The notes under the pieces: model-generated
Seen by the model: only the letters and a program-made list of their open reading frames with translations
Database searches by the model: none
What the model was told of the DNA's origin: nothing
In this document: one piece after another, positions 47,392-58,722 of the stretch
Layout of the letters: every line of letters begins with the position of its first letter
Position numbering within the stretch: the first letter of the stretch is position 1
Source of the DNA: Manis javanica
Taxonomy: Eukaryota; Chordata; Mammalia; Pholidota; Manidae
Assembly (NCBI RefSeq): GCF_040802235.1
Contig: NC_133157.1
Coordinates: 34,686,501 to 34,750,500, forward strand
DNA length: 64,000 nt
Direction: 5' to 3'
Translations under genes and position numbers: made by a program

Positions 47392-48360
47392 ACCTGTAAC
47401 TGAGAAAATAAAGTATTAATAGGAGATTGTACGGTGCCCAATGTTGCAGTTTCTAAGAGAGGAACAGAAAAAGCAGCATAAGCAGAGTCAGTAACAATAT
47501 TGACAGGACCTGGAAAATCTTGCAAAGCTTGTAACACAGCATATAACTCATTTTGTTGTGCAGAAGTAAAATATGTTTGAAAAGTTTTTGACAAACCAAA
47601 ACAAGTTATATAGGCTGCTTTAAAAGATTTTGTACCATCTGTAAAACAGGTAACAGTATTTAATAATGGATTAGGAGAAGTTTTTTGAGGAAGGATCCAC
47701 TGATGGTGCTGAAAAAATGAAAATAACTTATTCTTAGCATAATGACAGTGAATATTTCTTAAATAATTCGAAAGTGCAATTTGCCAATGAGTATTTTGTT
47801 GAAATACTTGCATAATATTTTGTTTAGATAAAGGAACAATAATAGAGTGAGGGTCTTGACCAATCATCTGTCTTAGTCTCTGTCGTCCTTTAAGGATAAT
47901 GGAGGCTACTTTGTCAATGTAAGGTTGTAAGGAGGGTTTAGTTTTTAAAGAAGGGACAGTAAAAGCAAACTTTTCCCTGTCCATTATAGCTAAAGGAGTT
48001 GTAAAAAAACAATCTTTAAGATCAATTATAGCCATGTTCCAGTCTTTTGGAACCATAGTTGGAGAAGGGAGGCCTTGTTGCAAAGGTCCCATAGGTTTAA
48101 GAACTGCATTAATTTGTCTTAAATCTTGTAAAAGTCTCCAATTTCCTGATTTCTTTTTTATAACAAATACAGGAGAATTCCATGGACTCGTGCAAAATTC
48201 TAACTTATCTAGCTGAAGTTGCTCTTGAACTAATGTGTGTAGGGCTGCCAATTTTTCCTTATTGAGGGGCCATTTATCCACCCAAACAGGCGTCTCAGTG
48301 GTCCACTGTAATGGTATAGGAGCTGGCTGCTGTTTATCAATGACCTCTAAGAAAAAGACT
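47379..48360 (-). pseudogene. pol: pol remnant: reverse transcriptase N-terminus fused to connection/RNase H
   Basis: One continuous frame. The RT finger start (KLEFCTSPWNSPVFVIKK, DLRQINAVL, MAIIDLKDCFFTTPL) runs to FAFTVPS. It then jumps directly to connection sequence (SLQPYIDKVASIILKGRQR) at about 47955, and to RNase H with DGTKSFKAAY, NELYAVLQAL and VTDSAYA. The stretch that should carry the RT palm catalytic motif (YxDD) is absent, an in-frame deletion. RNase H acidic residues are still visible. Upstream of 48281 the frame stays open to about 48360. Confidence 0.82.
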
Positions 48361-48415
48361 GAACTGATGAAGGCTCATTAAAAGACAATGTAGTATGCCA
48401 TTGTTGCATTAAATC

Positions 48416-48697
48416 TCATCCCCAGAGATTAATTGCTACATTAACAATTAAAGGTTTTAACAAAGCTAATTGTTTTTCAGGACCAAGACAATGCAAGGTA
48501 GCTGAACTTTGCCATACTTGAGAAGCTGTACCAATACCTGAAACTTGAATATGCTTCTCTTGTTTGGGCCAATTTTTTGGCCAATATTTAAGAGCAATTA
48601 CAGATACATCAGCTCCTGTATCTAACAATCTTGTAAAAGACTTGCCTTGAATACTGATCTTGCATTGAGGTCTATCTGATGTAATTTTTGTATTAAG
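48416..48697 (-). pseudogene. pro: pro remnant: retroviral aspartic protease
   Basis: Protease active-site motif LLDTGADVSVIA near 48600-48630. It is in the same frame as the dUTPase segment but separated by one stop (TAG at 48700-48698). The frame ends at 48416, shortly after NLWG, before the usual end of a protease-pol junction. Confidence 0.8.
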
Positions 48698-48700
48698 CTA

Positions 48701-49110
48701 TATTTGTTTATCTGTACTTCTAAATCCACCTTGTCCTCTCTCATAAGGTGTTGTTGAAGGTGGAAGATAGGGAAGTAAAAGTAATTGAGCAATTCTTTCT
48801 CCTTGAGGTATATATAATTCCTTATCAGATGACACTATTATTTTAATCTCACCTATATAATCTTGATCAATAACTCTAGGTCTTATTATTAATCTTTTTA
48901 GAGTCCAGCTACTACGGCCTAAAATTAATCTTACAGAATTAGCTGGTAAAGGACCAAAAATTCCTGTACTAAGTAATTGAACTTCTTGTGATGGGTGTAA
49001 ATATACAGATTGAGAAGAGGCAAGATCTACAGCAGCACTTCCTTTAGTTGCAGCTTGTAAATCATGCCATGTTCTTTTACTTGGAGAGGATGCCTCTGTA
49101 TTATTTTCTA
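48701..49110 (-). pseudogene. dut: dUTPase domain of the provirus
   Basis: Open stretch with the five trimeric dUTPase motifs in order: GSAAVDLAS, GRSS, VIDQDYIGEIKII (Asp and Glu present), PQGERIAQLLLLP and RGQGGFRST. dUTPase hydrolyses dUTP to dUMP and PPi. Location ahead of the protease is characteristic of betaretroviruses. No ATG: normally made by ribosomal frameshifting from gag. Confidence 0.85.
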
Positions 49111-50643
49111 GGGCCTCAGAGGCTGGCCCGATTGGAGGTTTAAAGGCTGAGATTCATTGATAGGATTACTATCTTTATCAAATTTTGAACAACATTCATT
49201 AGACCAATGTCTCCCTTTTTTACATTTTGGGCAAACAGATGGCAGTTTATCTTTAAAATTTGACTCTTTTGTTCTCTTCTGCAATCGGCAGTCTTTTTTC
49301 ATATGCCCTTGTCTGCCACAACTAAAACACTTTAAATTTCTTGCATTTCTCCTTGACTTTCATAGCAGTTGCTAGTAAATTAGCTTGATATGTAGGAGAA
49401 CCTATATCAGCACAGGCTTTGATATAATCTTCTATCTTAGCTCCTGCGGCTTTTAAAGGTCTAAGAACTCTCTGACACTCTATATTTGCATTATCATAGG
49501 CTAGCATCTGTAACAACATATCTCTCAACTCTGGATGTGTTACTGTCTTTCTCAAATTATCTTGCAATCTCGCAACAAAGTCAACACAGGACTCATTAAG
49601 CCCTTGTTAAAGTTTACTAAATGGCAAGACAGGCTTTCCAGCTGCTTGTATTTTCTCCCAGGCTTTTAAGCAACACAAACGTACTTGTGTTACTGCTATG
49701 TCTTCATATCTAACTTGTCTCTCTATCTGCAGCCAGTCTCCTTGTCCTGCTAGTTGTTCAGCAGTTATAAGAATTGGAGGATTGGCATGCTGATTTCTCA
49801 AAGCTTGTGGGTTTGCTTCCTCATACCACCAGGTTTTAAATTGTAAAAACTCAGAAGAGTCCAGACAAGTACGAGCTAACAAATCCGAATCATGAGGAAT
49901 CATCCTTTCCTGTTCTGCTAACCCCCTCAAGAGACCCACAACATATGGAGAATTAGTACCATATGAAGAAATAGCCTGTTTAAAGTCTTTTAATGTCTTT
50001 AGGTGTATAAAGTGCTTTAACTCCTCCTTGTGGAAAATCAGGATCTTCACCTGGCCCAAAAGGAGTTAAACTAACTGGTGCTATTAAGGGTGTCAGATAA
50101 GCATCTCTATCACCCTCCCTCTGAGCTTTACGTATTCCTGCCGCGCAGGCAGACGTTGCAGGAACAGGGACTGGGGATTTTTTATGATGAGAGGAGCGAA
50201 CAGAACTCTCATTCTCGGTCTCTGAAGAAGAGGAAGAGGAGGATGAAGAGGAGTTAGGTAGATGTGGGGATGGAGATCGCCTACTTGATCTTTCCACATC
50301 ATCTAAGAGCTCTCTCGCACTCTTGTGTGTCTGACTTAGTTTCAGACAGTGGGGGAGTCTGCAAAGGCTGCAAGGCGAGAGTGATCAAATTACATAAAGA
50401 CCAGACAGGCACAGGGATGACATTTCCCTGCCTGGGAGCCTTTTTAAAATCTCTTAAAACATTATCCCAATCAGCTTGCTTAAGTGTCCCTTGTGGTGGT
50501 AGCCAATAACAATATTTTTTAATATACTTATAGAGTTGGGCAAAATCTTTTTTAGAAGTTTTCACTCCTGATGTTTTTAGGAAGGCACGGAGTAATTTTA
50601 AATAATCCTCCGGTTAAGTTGCTTTAGTTTCTGTTTGGCCCAT
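49108..50643 (-). pseudogene. gag: gag remnant of the provirus
   Basis: ATG at 50643-50641 opens MGQTETKAT and meets a stop nine codons later (TAA at about 50616-50614). The matrix frame then continues open to 50299 (CYWLPPQGTLKQADW). A serine-rich segment (SSSSSSSSSETENES) lies near 50210-50260. Capsid pieces are at 49607-50059 (KDFKQAISSYG, SPYVVGLLRGL) and 49322-49567. Nucleocapsid zinc-knuckle sequence spans about 49190-49335 (CGRQGHMKKDC; CPKCKKGRHWSNEC). Stops and frameshifts separate the pieces, so no full Gag is encoded. Confidence 0.83.
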
Positions 50644-50791
50644 TTTAGTGTCCCTGACGTCTTGATCCTTTTCCCTACGTACGCTTTCCCGGGAATCTTA
50701 CTGGATCGACGATCTTCGGAGCTTCTCCGCCTTAGAATTGCAAGTGCCGCCGAGCGGAGGTTCTCCGCCCTTAGTTTTGACCATCTTTCAG

Positions 50792-50809
50792 GTCCCTGTT
50801 CCGGCGCCA
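50792..50809 (-). promoter_or_regulatory. Primer binding site, tRNA-Lys type
   Basis: Minus-strand TGGCGCCGGAACAGGGAC starting two bases after the 5' LTR, one mismatch from the tRNA-Lys3 primer complement used by betaretroviruses and lentiviruses. Confidence 0.9.
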
Positions 50810-50811
50810 CT

Positions 50812-51187
50812 TGTCGGGTCCCTTCCCTGTCTCTGACCCGCAGATGAGGGAAGAGACGCAATTGTTTGTCGAAGATCTTAAGGACCAGCCAGGGGACTCA
50901 AGGCGTGACAGCGCAAGAGTGGTGCTGAAAAGGCATCTCTCATATTTATTGATAAAATGGTTAACAACAATATTGGGGTTTCCATGCACAATCATTCATT
51001 AAATTCAACTCTCACGTTCTGAAGGATAACGAACAAATCCTCATGGTGAATGAACACAGAAACTCTTTCTGTCTTGGCTGCTGTTTCTGTCTTGACTACA
51101 ATCATGAACCATAAACAAACCATCAAGGCAAAAGTGCTTATACATACAATTTTCATACTTTATATATAATTCCATATAATTCCCACA
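50812..51187 (-). repeat. Provirus 5' LTR
   Basis: 376 bp, same length and ends as the LTR at 44185-44560. Carries the same minus-strand TATA-like and AATAAA elements. It is short for an exogenous betaretrovirus but within the range of endogenous class II elements. Confidence 0.95.
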
Positions 51188-51193
51188 TCAACC
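51188..51193. repeat. Target-site duplication, right copy (TCAACC)
   Basis: TCAACC directly after the provirus; L1 ORF2 sequence then resumes (CTGTGGAAAGCAGTATGGAG). Confidence 0.93.
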
Positions 51194-51893
51194 ACTGTGG
51201 AAAGCAGTATGGAGGTTCCTCAAAATGCTCTAAATAGACATACCATTTGACCCAGGAATTCCACTTCAAGGAATTTACCCTAAGAATGCAGCAGCCCAGT
51301 TTGAAAAAGACAGATGCACCCCTATGTTTATTGCAGCACTATTTACAATAGCCAAGAAATGGAAGCAACCTAAGTGTCCATCAGTAGATGAATAGATGAA
51401 GATGTGGTACATATACACAATGGAATATTATTCAGCCATAAGAAGAAAATAAATCCGACCATTTGCAACAACATGGATGGAGTTATAGGGTATTATTCTC
51501 AGTGAAATAAGCCAAGCAGAGAAAGACAAATACCAAATGATTTCACTCATATGTGGAGTATAAGAACAAAGAAAAACTGAAGGAACAAAACAGCAGCAGA
51601 TTCACAGAACCCAATAATGTACTAACAGTTACCAAAGGGAAAGGGACTGGGGAGGATGGGAGGGAAGGGAGGGATAAGGGCGGGGAAGAAGAAAGGGGGT
51701 ATTACGATTAGCATGTATAATGTGGCAGGGGGGGAATGGGGAGGGCTGTGCAACAGAGAGAAGACAAGTAGTGATTCTACAATATCTTACTACGCTGATG
51801 GACAGTGACTGTAATGGGGATTGTGGGGGGGACTTGGTGAAGGGGGAACCCTAGTAAACATAATGTTCTTCATGTAATTGTAGATTAATGATA
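51194..51893 (+). mobile_element. 3' end of the split L1
   Basis: Continuation of L1 ORF2 C-terminus and 3' UTR after the provirus, ending in GTAATTGTAGATTAATGATA then an A-run. Same 3' end as L1 copy A at about 6600. Confidence 0.93.
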
Positions 51894-51911
51894 AAAAAAA
51901 CTGAAAAGAGG

Positions 51912-52860
51912 AAAACTCAAATGTACCACATTAGGAAACAAAAAGAAGATGTAATCTCTTTAGAAATGTTCAGAAAAAGAATACTGACAACTTGCCACCA
52001 ACAGTTTTTCTGAAATGCGCAATTTTCTAGGAATATACATATTACTAAGATTTATTTAAAGAGAGAAAAAAGATCTAAATGAACCAATATAACCTAAAAA
52101 AAAAACAGGAAAACATCACTACTTACCCAAATAGAGCTGGACCCAGAGAGGTTTACAGGCAAGTTCTATGATACCTTTGAGAGCCAGATGATGCTGGTAC
52201 TGTTTACATGTTCGAAAGCAGAGAAAACCTCTCCCATTCATTTCATGAGGCTGGAATGATTCTGATTCTAAAACCTGTAAAATACAACAAATACAAAAAA
52301 CTATAGTGCAACATCATTTATGGATCTAAACACCAGAATCCTAAAAAAAATATCAGCAAATCCAATCTAGCAGCAATACATCATGACCAAATAAAATTTG
52401 TTTCAAGGGTATAAGGATGGTTTAATATTAAGAAATACATTCACAATTTATAAGTCAAAGGAAAAATATAATGTAGATGGGTGCTGAAAATATCTTTGAT
52501 ACAGTCAATACCCATTACTGAGTTTTTAAAAACTCTCTGACTTTACCTTAACAGAGTAAAGCCTCCTGAAACCAACAGTAAAACATGTCATATTTAAAAC
52601 AAACATGTCATACTTAACAGTAAAACAATGGGAAATACCCATTAAAATAAAAGAATATAAAGAACATAAAAGGTTTCTTGCTACTACCACTGTTGGTCAA
52701 AATTGTTCTGGGAGTTCTAGTCAATACTAGGACAACAAAAGGAGACAGGAGGTTATAAATATTAGGAAAGGAAGAGCAAAGTTTTCATTATTGCTTGTCT
52801 CTGGAAAAACCTAAGAAAATCCAAAAAATTAAACAATGTTAAATGATGGCCAGGCCCCCC
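51912..52860 (+). repeat. Old L1M ORF2 relic
   Basis: Diverged sense L1 reverse-transcriptase region, for example AGGCTGGAATGATTCTGATTCTAAAACC, ATACATCATGACCAAATAAAATTTGT and AAGGATGGTTTAATATT. It is the host of the younger L1 insertion. Confidence 0.8.
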
Positions 52861-54700
52861 AAGATTTTAAAAAATCGATAGCGTTTTTACATAGTATCAA
52901 TAGCTAGTTAGATTTTATCATGGGAAAAATATTGACAATAGCGCCCAGGTATAGCTTTATTTCACTAGCTACATGATCAAATTCATTCTATTATGAGGAT
53001 TATATACCTTCTGTCCATGGACAGCCTGGGCTGTTTCAGGAAGAAAAATGAATACTCACTGTGATGAGGCAGCTTGCTCTTAGGTGGCTCCTGCTGATAG
53101 GGAAGATGAGCTGGATCTGGGGTGCCCACCTCCCCCACCCATGGGGTGAGAGCCTGGCCTTGCACCTGAAGCCAGCAAAGCCTGGTGGAAGGACGGCTCC
53201 GCTGCAGCCTGCCCCAGCACAGCCTGCTGAGCTTCTGTCTGAAGCACTATAGCTGGAGGGCCACGTTTGTGGGATTCAAGAAGGGCAGAGGGCCTGGGCT
53301 CATTTCTAGGTCATGGAGGGGTGCAGGTGCTGGTGGGGAGAAATACTGAAACTTGTGGGCATGAGGAAAGCCTAGCAGAGGGAGGTGGGGAGGAGGTGCA
53401 GTCAGGAGACACCTCCAGAGGTTTCACAGGGAGGCTGTCCAGTCTTGAGCCGTGTGCTGTGAAGAGTGGGCAGATACTGTCCTGGCTCCTGGCCCCCTCA
53501 GCATTGGCCTGGCCTGCTGTGCTGGTATCTACTTTTGTTCCACTTCCCTCCCTAAATGGGCTCTCACTTTGCTCTCTGCCCAGAAGGCTGACCTGTATAG
53601 TTACCACACAGGCTCCTTTGTCCTCCAGTTTCTGGCAGGGCTCAGCAACGGGGGGAAACCTGGGGGAGGGAAGGAGGACCTGGGGTCCTAACAGAGCTCT
53701 CCTTGGGCTCTGGTAGCAACCTCTACACTTTGTGCTTAAGGGCCACTTGCAGTCCCGTTATAGCTTGTGTCCTGCACTCTCTATGGTTCCTTACAACCCT
53801 CTGTGTGTCACTTCATTAAGCCTTCTTCAAATTATCCTAATGTGGATAGGCCACCTGTTTTCCTGCTGGGTCCTGCCCAACATAAATGCTTACCTGACTG
53901 CTCAGTGAAGCAACTGCTCACATCTCCAGGAGAGTTCAGGGGGAGAATGGGTCTGGGGAAGACAGGTCAGGTGGCTCTCAGGGAGAGTCACGTCACCTGG
54001 TCATGTCACCAGACAGGGGCTTCCACCTGTGAACCATTAGGCGGGAGGCGCCAGCCTCTGCTCACAGAGCAGTGAGGTAACCGCCTCTGCTGCAGGCAGT
54101 CAGAGGAGGGGCCCAGCCCCAATTAGATACAGAGGGATATCAGTAGAGAAGGCTCTAGAAGGATTCTGCATTCACTGGTAGAGGCAGGGAGATAAAATGT
54201 GGATTTGGGGTGACTTTTTCCTTTGTTTCTATTTCCAGGTATTTGGGGGAATACAATGTTATTCTGTAATGAGAAAACAATATGGTGAACTTCATTTTGG
54301 AAAATGAAAGAGTGGGTGGAGCCAAGGGTAGGGCTGTCAGCATGCTCCCCACTTGAAGGATTCCTACCTTACCCTTATCCCCCACCAGCCTAACTTCCAG
54401 ACTCTAACTGGACCTTAGACTTTGCATGTGCTCTCTGTGCACCATTTTGCTGTGGGCCAGTGAGAGAACAAGGTGCAAAGCACTGTGTAAATGGTCACAG
54501 AAAGCGGAGAGCTGTGTCAGTTACTTTATGATTCCTGTTCTCCTTATGCCTGTTTCTCAGACCCCACCAGGTGTACCTGCCTGTCAGTCTGATCTAATGC
54601 TGAACCTAGTTTGCTCTGTCCGCCCCCTGGTGTCCACATTCATGAAGCTCTCTTGCATGGCTGGCGCCATGTCTGAGAAGCACACATCCTGCCAGCTGCC
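52861..54700. other. Intergenic DNA, nothing recognised
   Basis: No coding exon or classifiable repeat. Longest frames (such as 53267-53716 on the plus strand) have no family resemblance. Confidence 0.45.
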
Positions 54701-54709
54701 TTATGCCAG

Positions 54710-54835
54710 GGAAAGCCCAGAGCTGGCCCCAGGTCTTGGCTTTGCCCTGACTTGCTGTATGACCCTGGGCTAGTACTTTGGCTCTCTGGGCTCTTTCCCT
54801 GTATGTACAAAGTGGAGATCAACCCCCGCTAGCTC
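54710..54835 (+). repeat. MIR SINE
   Basis: CCTGACTTGCTGTATGACCCTGGGC then GGGCTCTTTCCCTGTATGTACAAAGTGGAG matches sense MIR. Confidence 0.8.
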
Positions 54836-55389
54836 CAAGATTGCTGGATTGGGGAAAGAAATTTCCCTAGAAGTGATCACTCTGCTTTGCTTCACCTCAA
54901 CTGGCAAAGCTCACAACCCAGGCCTCTTCCACAGTGGCGGGGAGAGGGAGAGAGAAGGATCCTGGAGCAGGGCCCTGGGTCCCTTTGAGAAATAGAGCGC
55001 CCTCTATGGGAGTGTGTGGGTTTGACTCCCATCAGCCCAGGGTGAAGGAAAGCCATTAAATCAAATGAGGGAAAATAAATGTCTTCTATGGATTTTGTGT
55101 CAAGGCCATCAGTGTTACTGGAGGGTTTAACTTCCTTCCCTTTGTGGAGCTGAACCCCGAAGGAGGAGGCCAGGCCCAGGAAAAGCCTGGCACCCAGCCT
55201 GGCTCCGTTAATGTTTCTTTAATAGAGTCCAAGATATTCACAGGACAGAGGGAAAGGAAGGACAGATAACGAAATCCCTGAATGATCTCAAAGGTCTCTC
55301 ATGACACAGAAGCTGTGCACACAGGTCTGTGCACACCAGAGCTACCCAGGTCAGTCAGCGAGGGCAAGGGCAGAGGCTGTGGACACCAG

Positions 55390-55690
55390 TTTGATGTGGC
55401 CTTCAAAGCCACAAGTGTGATCTGCCTAACACTGTCCCTCACCACCCCTTCCCAACTTATCAGCTCCACTTTTCTACCACTGGGATGGGCCCAGGCTGTC
55501 TCACTTCTGTGCCTTTGCTCAAGCTCTACCATCTACCTAGAATGCCTCTCCTCAAACCCATCCAGCAGAGCCTCCCTATTTCTAAGCAGGCCCAGCTCGA
55601 ACCAAACCCTAAGAAGCCTTTGTCTTCCCCTTGTTAGACTTTCCCTCCTTCTCACACCTCCCAAGGCACATTGTCTGTGTAATCAGATTA
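55390..55690 (+). repeat. Probable L2 fragment
   Basis: TGCCTTTGCTCAAGCTCTACCATCTACCTAGAATGCC resembles the sense L2 region; AGCAGGCCCAGCTCGAACC further on. Divergent. Confidence 0.6.
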
Positions 55691-58450
55691 CCTGCTCCTG
55701 TCTTATATGGGCAAACCATAACTAAGGGTAATGTCACTCAGGAGATCTTAGTGGACAATTTTCTTAATGGAAACAAATGTCCGACAGTTTGTACTAAAGA
55801 TGTCCTAATGATTGACTGTGACTGATGCCAATAGTGACACCATGCCAAGCTCACCAACTCATTGAGAAGTGAGACTTACCTTTGTGTGGGGTCAAGAGAC
55901 CATACCTGCCATTCCTCTCTATTCTAAGCAACTAGTGACACTCATCTAGCCTAGGCAGAAGAGAACTTTGCATTGGATACGGATTTAAGTTTTAAAATGA
56001 CTAGGGAAGAGGCCTGAGAAATGAAGCGAAGCTGTCTGAATTACGAGGAAAGTACTGCGTTATGGAATCAGACAGAGATGTTGATACGGGTTCCACTACC
56101 TAACCAGAACAGGGGTCCACCTAGCGTAGCTGGGGACAATTATTGGAAAAACAAAATGGCTTTAAAATTTATATTCTAGTAATTTACGACTGCAAAAACC
56201 TGGTTTTATCTTAAGGCAGCTGCTGCTGGTGGCCTCTGCCTTCTTCCCTTCTGCACTTCGACTTGGCTTAGGCAGCCAGCTCCTGCCATCCTGCTCCCCT
56301 TGGCCAATAATCCAGGGGTGGGAAGACAAGCCGATCCTGGCCAAGGAGATACGAGGGACAGCTGCTGAGGGATCTCTGAGAAATATGTCTCTCACTCCCA
56401 AGAGGCACTGAGAGCAAAAGGAGGCAGCACTGTGACGCTCATTCCCTTTCGTCCTGCTCAGAACACCGTGCTTGAAGCTCAGCTTGCAGTTGAGACAAAC
56501 ACCAGGAGCCCATGACAGAGCTGTGATCTCTGTACTGTGGACATAAAGTGAGGATCCAGCCAGGCATCCAGGAGGCAAGCAGAACCTCCCCCAGGTTGGC
56601 CCATTCCTTTTCATACTGACAAACTTACATTTTCCGCACCCATCACCATCTCCTCTTGGTTCGCATTTTTGCTCTGGGTATAACAACTGTTGAATTATTA
56701 GTCACTTTGGATAATCCCCTTTTTAACAGGTCAGTCATACAAAGCACCCCACTGGTTGTTACTGGGCTCTGGTGGCTGATGGATACAACACCTCGAAGTG
56801 TGTGCCCAGCCCAAGGGCGAGGCATTGCTGCGTGCTCAGAGTGGTGTGGGGGCTAACAGCCTGTTGGAGACATGTGAACTCCCTAGAGGAGACATCTAGC
56901 AGAAGACTTCTTCCAGGAACAGTTATGTCCTGTGAGAAATCCATTCCATCTGGTTTAGGTGGGGCTGAAGTTTCCCTAACTTTCCTTTTCTTCACAGAAG
57001 TGGGCATATGACCCCAGCAGGCCTATGATCCTCTTGGAGTCCATTCCTGCCCAATCACTTTCTGTAGACTGGACAGGGAGCTATTTCATCTGTTTTTCTA
57101 GTATCTTGGGTATCTTTCATTACCCATGGCCATGGAAGCTTCTTAGTATTTTCTCTGGAAATTACTTCTTATGCAGTTACTCACCTTCTAAATTGTCCTC
57201 CTGCAGAACTGCTTTCTTCTAGACTTCAGGCCCTACCTACTACTAGCTTAGAAAAATCACAGGGGCATAGGAACCTTCTCTCTCCTCACAGCCCCAGTTG
57301 TCTCCCACTGGATCCCAATTCAAACCTCCACCAGCCTAAGACACTTGGCCTGGGCAGAATGCTTGAGCCATGCAGCAGGGGCTCCATCTTGCTCTGATGC
57401 TGGGAAGCACTGGCAATCTGTCCAGAAAGCAGCCTGGGTGTGCCCACCACAGCAACTGGCAAGTGAGGAGGATTACCTCCCTGCACTGACCTGACCTGAG
57501 CTTGTTTTGCCCACACCATCTTTGGAATCTCATGACTGTATTCTCAGAGGAATAACAACCTTTCGATCTTTCTCTCCCTTGATACAACGCCGCTCCCTAC
57601 CCCTATCAAAACACAAGCACCTCTCTCATTTCTCTACTTCCTTCCCAGACCATGAAACGTCTACTGCTTTTCTACTAAGAAATTGAATCAGACCTGGCTG
57701 TTGGCCTAACCTGGTGAGGAAGGACCTCTGTGGTAGACTGTGTTATTGTTCAAAACACTCCGGGTCCCTTCCCCAGCTCCGTCCCTGCCACCTTCCCTCC
57801 ACTCACACACAACATTATACACCCCTGCCTTTTGAACTCAGGAGTGGCCATGTGACTTGCCCGGGCCAGTAAGATGTAGGCACAAATGACGATGTCACTT
57901 TTGGGCAGACCCCAAAGGCCACCTGCACTTCTCTATGTCTCTTTCCTCTTCTTTGTAAGGACACTGGAGTAGGTCCTGGAGTGACAATAATGTAGAGAAA
58001 AAGTGCAGCTGACCCACACTGGACATGTGGCAGGAACAAGATGGAAGTCTCAGCTATTGTCAGCCATGGAGGTTTCAGGGCCCCGAGCCTCAGTTGATTG
58101 ATAGAACCTCTCAGGCCCTGGTCAATAGGGCCTCTTTCTCCACAGTTGAAAGTTCTCTCTGCCCCAGAACACACTCTGGAACTGGAACATCAGGCCCAAG
58201 ACTGTGGGGAGTAGCACTTCCCAAGTTTTGCAGGGTATAAAGCTGGGGTCTTTGTACTTGACCCTGCCATTTTCCCCTGGTCATGCCTGGATCTGGTCTG
58301 ACTGGCCCTGTTCCAGGTCCCCCACTTTCCCAGGGCCCTTGGCTTGGAATAATAACACTCCCATAACTTCTTATTCCAGAGCAAATGACACAGCTCACAC
58401 AAGAGTGATCAGTGGTTTCATTTTAAGTGTCCACATTGCTTGGAAGTAAA
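55690..58450. other. Intergenic DNA downstream of RECK
   Basis: No exon recognised. About 57730-58140 looks like an interspersed repeat (GTGACTTGCCCGGGCCAG..) that I could not assign. Confidence 0.4.
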
Positions 58451-58471
58451 CATAATCATATAAAAATTATT

Positions 58472-58477
58472 TTTATT
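58472..58477 (-). promoter_or_regulatory. RECK: Candidate RECK poly(A) signal
   Basis: TTTATT on plus is AATAAA on minus, about 1.36 kb after the stop codon. It is the left edge of the AT-rich UTR block. Confidence 0.7.
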
Positions 58478-58714
58478 AAAATAGAAAAGCTTTCCAGTAT
58501 ATTGCATTGAACACATTTATATAGAAAAAAAGCAATTGCAACAAACATGCTACATCAGCTCTGAGATATTCTGAAAGCCTTAAGTGCCCACTTTAAACAA
58601 CATTTTGGTATAATGAGCATATCCCCATATTTCAGAGGGTATACATAATACTGAAAAAAAAAGACTTCATGTAAAATCTAAATTTAGGTGCATATAAAGA
58701 AGTATTACATCGAA

Positions 58715-58722
58715 TAGCTTAT
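58715..58722 (-). promoter_or_regulatory. RECK: miR-21 8-mer seed site in RECK 3' UTR
   Basis: Minus strand reads ATAAGCTA, complementary to miR-21-5p nucleotides 2-8 with A opposite position 1. RECK is a published miR-21 target, so this site is expected. Confidence 0.8.

Larger units (their letters stand above)
44185..51187 (-). mobile_element. Class II endogenous retrovirus, complete LTR-to-LTR but defective
   Basis: 7.0-kb provirus on the minus strand, opposite to its L1 host. Order 5' to 3': LTR (51187-50812), Lys-type primer site, gag, dUTPase-protease, pol, env, polypurine tract, LTR (44560-44185). Betaretrovirus-like features are the dUTPase fused ahead of protease, two zinc-knuckle-type nucleocapsid segments, a Lys primer and a 6-bp target duplication. 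All frames carry stops, frameshifts or deletions. Subfamily (HML, IAP-like or JSRV-like) not decided. Confidence 0.93.
38786..51893 (+). mobile_element. Near full-length L1, split by a provirus
   Basis: Starts with GGAGCCAAGATGGTGGC, a classic L1 5' end, followed by 5' UTR (to about 39540), ORF1 (39549-40370), ORF2 from ATG 40738, and a 3' UTR ending GTAATTGTAGATTAATGATAAAAAAAA. The L1 is 38786-44184 plus 51194-51893; a provirus occupies 44185-51187. A candidate target-site duplication is AAAAAACCTAAAAAGAGG (38768-38785) versus the similar sequence at 51894-51911. In-frame stops and frameshifts break ORF1 and ORF2, so this copy is not active. Confidence 0.92.

Noticed and set aside
50598-50861. 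87-codon minus-strand frame across the LTR, primer site and gag leader
   Set aside because: Crosses the LTR end and primer site in a frame other than gag; not a viral gene.
56162-56686. 174-codon minus-strand frame
   Set aside because: No start context, domain or family match; intergenic chance frame.
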